Shown piece by piece: positions 5,099-6,240 of a stretch of 6,240 bases of DNA. The translations under genes and the position numbers were made by a program. Each line of letters begins with the position of its first letter. The stretch's first letter is position 1. Under the pieces are notes generated by a model. That model was not told the DNA's origin, did not search any database, and was given only the letters and a program-made list of their open reading frames with translations. Source of the stretch: Desulfuromonadales bacterium. Its GTDB lineage: Bacteria > Desulfobacterota > Desulfuromonadia > Desulfuromonadales > BM103. The stretch is taken from contig JAUWTX010000133.1 in the NCBI GenBank assembly GCA_030614505.1, forward strand, positions 1 to 6,240. Reading direction: 5' to 3'.

Positions 5099-5857
5099 AT
5101 GCAATTCGATATCCTGACTCTTTTTCCCGCTATGCTCGAAGGCCCGTTAACGGCGAGTATCCTTGGCAGGGCCATCGACAAAGGCCTGATTACCGTCAAC
5201 CTGCACAATCTGCGTGACTGGGCGGAAGGCAAACACCAGGTGACTGACGACACCCCCTACGGTGGCGGTGGCGGTATGGTCATGAAGGTCGATCCTGTTG
5301 CCCGGGCTCTGGTCGAGCTCAAAGAGAACAAGCCGAAATCGCGTATCTTGCTCATGTCACCTCAAGGGAAAACCTTTCAGCAGGCCGATGCCGAGCGTTT
5401 AAGTCGCGAATCCGGACTGATTTTTGTCTGCGGCCGTTATGAAGGTTATGACGAACGGATCAGGTCTCTGGTAGACGAGGAGATTTCTCTGGGAGATTTT
5501 GTTCTGACCGGCGGCGAACTGGCCGCTGCGACTATCCTCGATGCCACGGCACGGCTGGTGACGGGTGTACTTGGTTCAGCCGGCAGCGCCCTGAGCGATA
5601 GCTTCAGCGATGGTCTGCTTGAATACCCGCAATACACCCGCCCGGCTGAATTCAACGGCATGCGTGTTCCAGGGGTGCTTGCCTCGGGTAATCATCAGGC
5701 GATCGCTACCTGGCGACGGCACGAGCAATTACGGCGTACTCTGGCACGACGCCCGGAACTTCTGGAGACGGCCCCACTAACCAAAGAGGATCGCCACTAC
5801 CTTGAAGAACTTCGTATTGCACTGAAGAACCCCGCATCAGGGGATCAAAATCAGTGA
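5099..5857 (+). CDS. trmD: tRNA (guanine-N1-)-methyltransferase TrmD
   Basis: SAM-dependent SPOUT-class enzyme that makes m1G37 next to the anticodon of tRNAs, preventing +1 frameshifting. The 252-residue product starts with the canonical MQFDILTLFPAML. It contains DTPYGGGGGMVMK (51-63), SPQGKTFQQ (87-95), CGRYEGYDERI (111-121) and SLGDFVLTGGELA (130-142), the parts that build the deep trefoil knot and SAM pocket. Arg152 (TARLVTGVLG) and Asp167 (LSDSF) correspond in context to the E. coli residues R154 and D169, which are needed for catalysis. The tRNA-binding C-terminal part carries EYPQYTRP (175-182) and VPGVLASGNHQAI (190-202). There is no strong Shine-Dalgarno sequence in the 8-base gap after rimM, so translation is probably coupled to rimM. 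The 3' end overlaps the next gene by 4 bases. Confidence 0.98.
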   Translation: MQFDILTLFPAMLEGPLTASILGRAIDKGLITVNLHNLRDWAEGKHQVTDDTPYGGGGGMVMKVDPVARALVELKENKPKSRILLMSPQGKTFQQADAERLSRESGLIFVCGRYEGYDERIRSLVDEEISLGDFVLTGGELAAATILDATARLVTGVLGSAGSALSDSFSDGLLEYPQYTRPAEFNGMRVPGVLASGNHQAIATWRRHEQLRRTLARRPELLETAPLTKEDRHYLEELRIALKNPASGDQNQ

Positions 5858-6240
5858 TATTTAAACCGATGGCTATCGCACTTATTCATCATCCTGTTCT
5901 TGACCGGAGAGGTGATGTGGTTACCTCCGCCGTTACCAATCTTGACATCCATGATCTGTCCCGTCTGTCGACAACCTATAATCTCTCGCGTTATTATCTG
6001 GTGACTCCAGCTGCTGAACAGCAAACTCTCGTGTCTCGCATTGTTGAGCATTGGCAAAAGGGAGCCGGTGCCAGCTATAACCCGGACCGCTGCCAGGCGC
6101 TGAACTGTCTGCGGGTGATGAGCAGCTTTGATGAGGCGCTTGCCGATTGGCGCGACCTGGCCGGGCCGGAGAGTCTGGCGCTCCTGACGGGTGCCCGCCA
6201 TCAGGATGGAATCGCTTATCCAGAAGCCAGGGCGGTGGCC
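5854..6240 (+). CDS. TrmD-associated SPOUT RNA methyltransferase (3'-truncated by window edge)
   Basis: The first 129 codons of a gene still open at the window end. The product resembles the SAM-dependent RNA methyltransferase family found beside trmD in delta-proteobacteria, Aquifex and Thermotogae (PF09936, Methyltrn_RNA_4). Recognisable parts are ALIHHPVLDRRGDVVTSAVT (residues 9-28), NLDIHDLSR (29-37), YYLVTPAAEQQTLV (47-60) and GAGASYNPDRCQAL (70-83). The RNA target of this family is not known to me. The GTG at 5854 is chosen as start because AGGGGA (5839-5844) lies 9 bases before it, and it overlaps the trmD TGA as GTGA, a classic coupling arrangement. The in-frame ATG at 5869 is the alternative; it has no ribosome binding site at a suitable distance but would begin nearer the conserved region. 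The residues expected to close the SAM-binding knot lie beyond the window, so activity cannot be judged. Confidence 0.85.
   Translation, partial: MIFKPMAIALIHHPVLDRRGDVVTSAVTNLDIHDLSRLSTTYNLSRYYLVTPAAEQQTLVSRIVEHWQKGAGASYNPDRCQALNCLRVMSSFDEALADWRDLAGPESLALLTGARHQDGIAYPEARAVA

Noticed and set aside
5851..6201. A - strand open frame over the last gene of the window
   Set aside because: The + strand reading is open to the window end, has a coupled start and a recognisable methyltransferase sequence; the - strand product has none of these.
1..6240. An undescribed multi-gene defence, mobile or metabolic system
   Set aside because: Every gene belongs to a known family and most are housekeeping. 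No transposase, integrase, toxin-antitoxin pair, nuclease cluster or CRISPR repeat is visible.

Overview
This window is a stretch of core bacterial chromosome. The coding sense is entirely on the + strand and base composition looks even throughout. The gene order and protein character suggest a Gram-negative member of the Desulfuromonadia/Geobacter-like group (the old delta-proteobacteria). The pointers are an outer-membrane beta-barrel protein of the SphA/Phenol_MetA_deg type, a DUF3343 protein, and a SPOUT methyltransferase of the TrmD-associated family placed directly after trmD. This assignment is an inference from family knowledge; no database search was run.

Layout. Bases 1-744 are the 3' end of polA, holding the DNA polymerase I palm and fingers. 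Bases 848-1795 encode a secreted, probably outer-membrane barrel protein and are closed by a strong intrinsic terminator at 1822-1857. A likely extended -10 promoter (1874-1903) then precedes a small DUF3343 gene (1971-2228). A second promoter candidate with a perfect TTGACA box (2284-2313) precedes ffh (2360-3709), the protein subunit of the signal recognition particle. After a 116-base leader region comes the translation/RNA-modification cluster: rpsP (3826-4086), khpA (4146-4379), rimM (4524-5090), trmD (5099-5857) and the start of a second SPOUT RNA methyltransferase gene (5854 to the window end). That last gene overlaps the trmD stop codon by four bases.

Functionally the second half is a ribosome biogenesis and protein export operon. 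Ffh targets nascent membrane proteins. S16 and RimM act together in 30S maturation. KhpA is a small KH-domain RNA-binding protein. TrmD makes m1G37 in tRNA, and the last gene encodes an RNA methyltransferase whose target is not evident from the sequence.

The most unusual structure is non-coding: a long imperfect palindrome (4381-4507, arms of about 48 bases) inside the operon between khpA and rimM. It resembles a mobile or dispersed palindromic repeat. I saw no CRISPR array, prophage, transposase, tRNA or rRNA gene, and no convincing undescribed multi-gene system. All gaps between genes are shorter than 300 bases.
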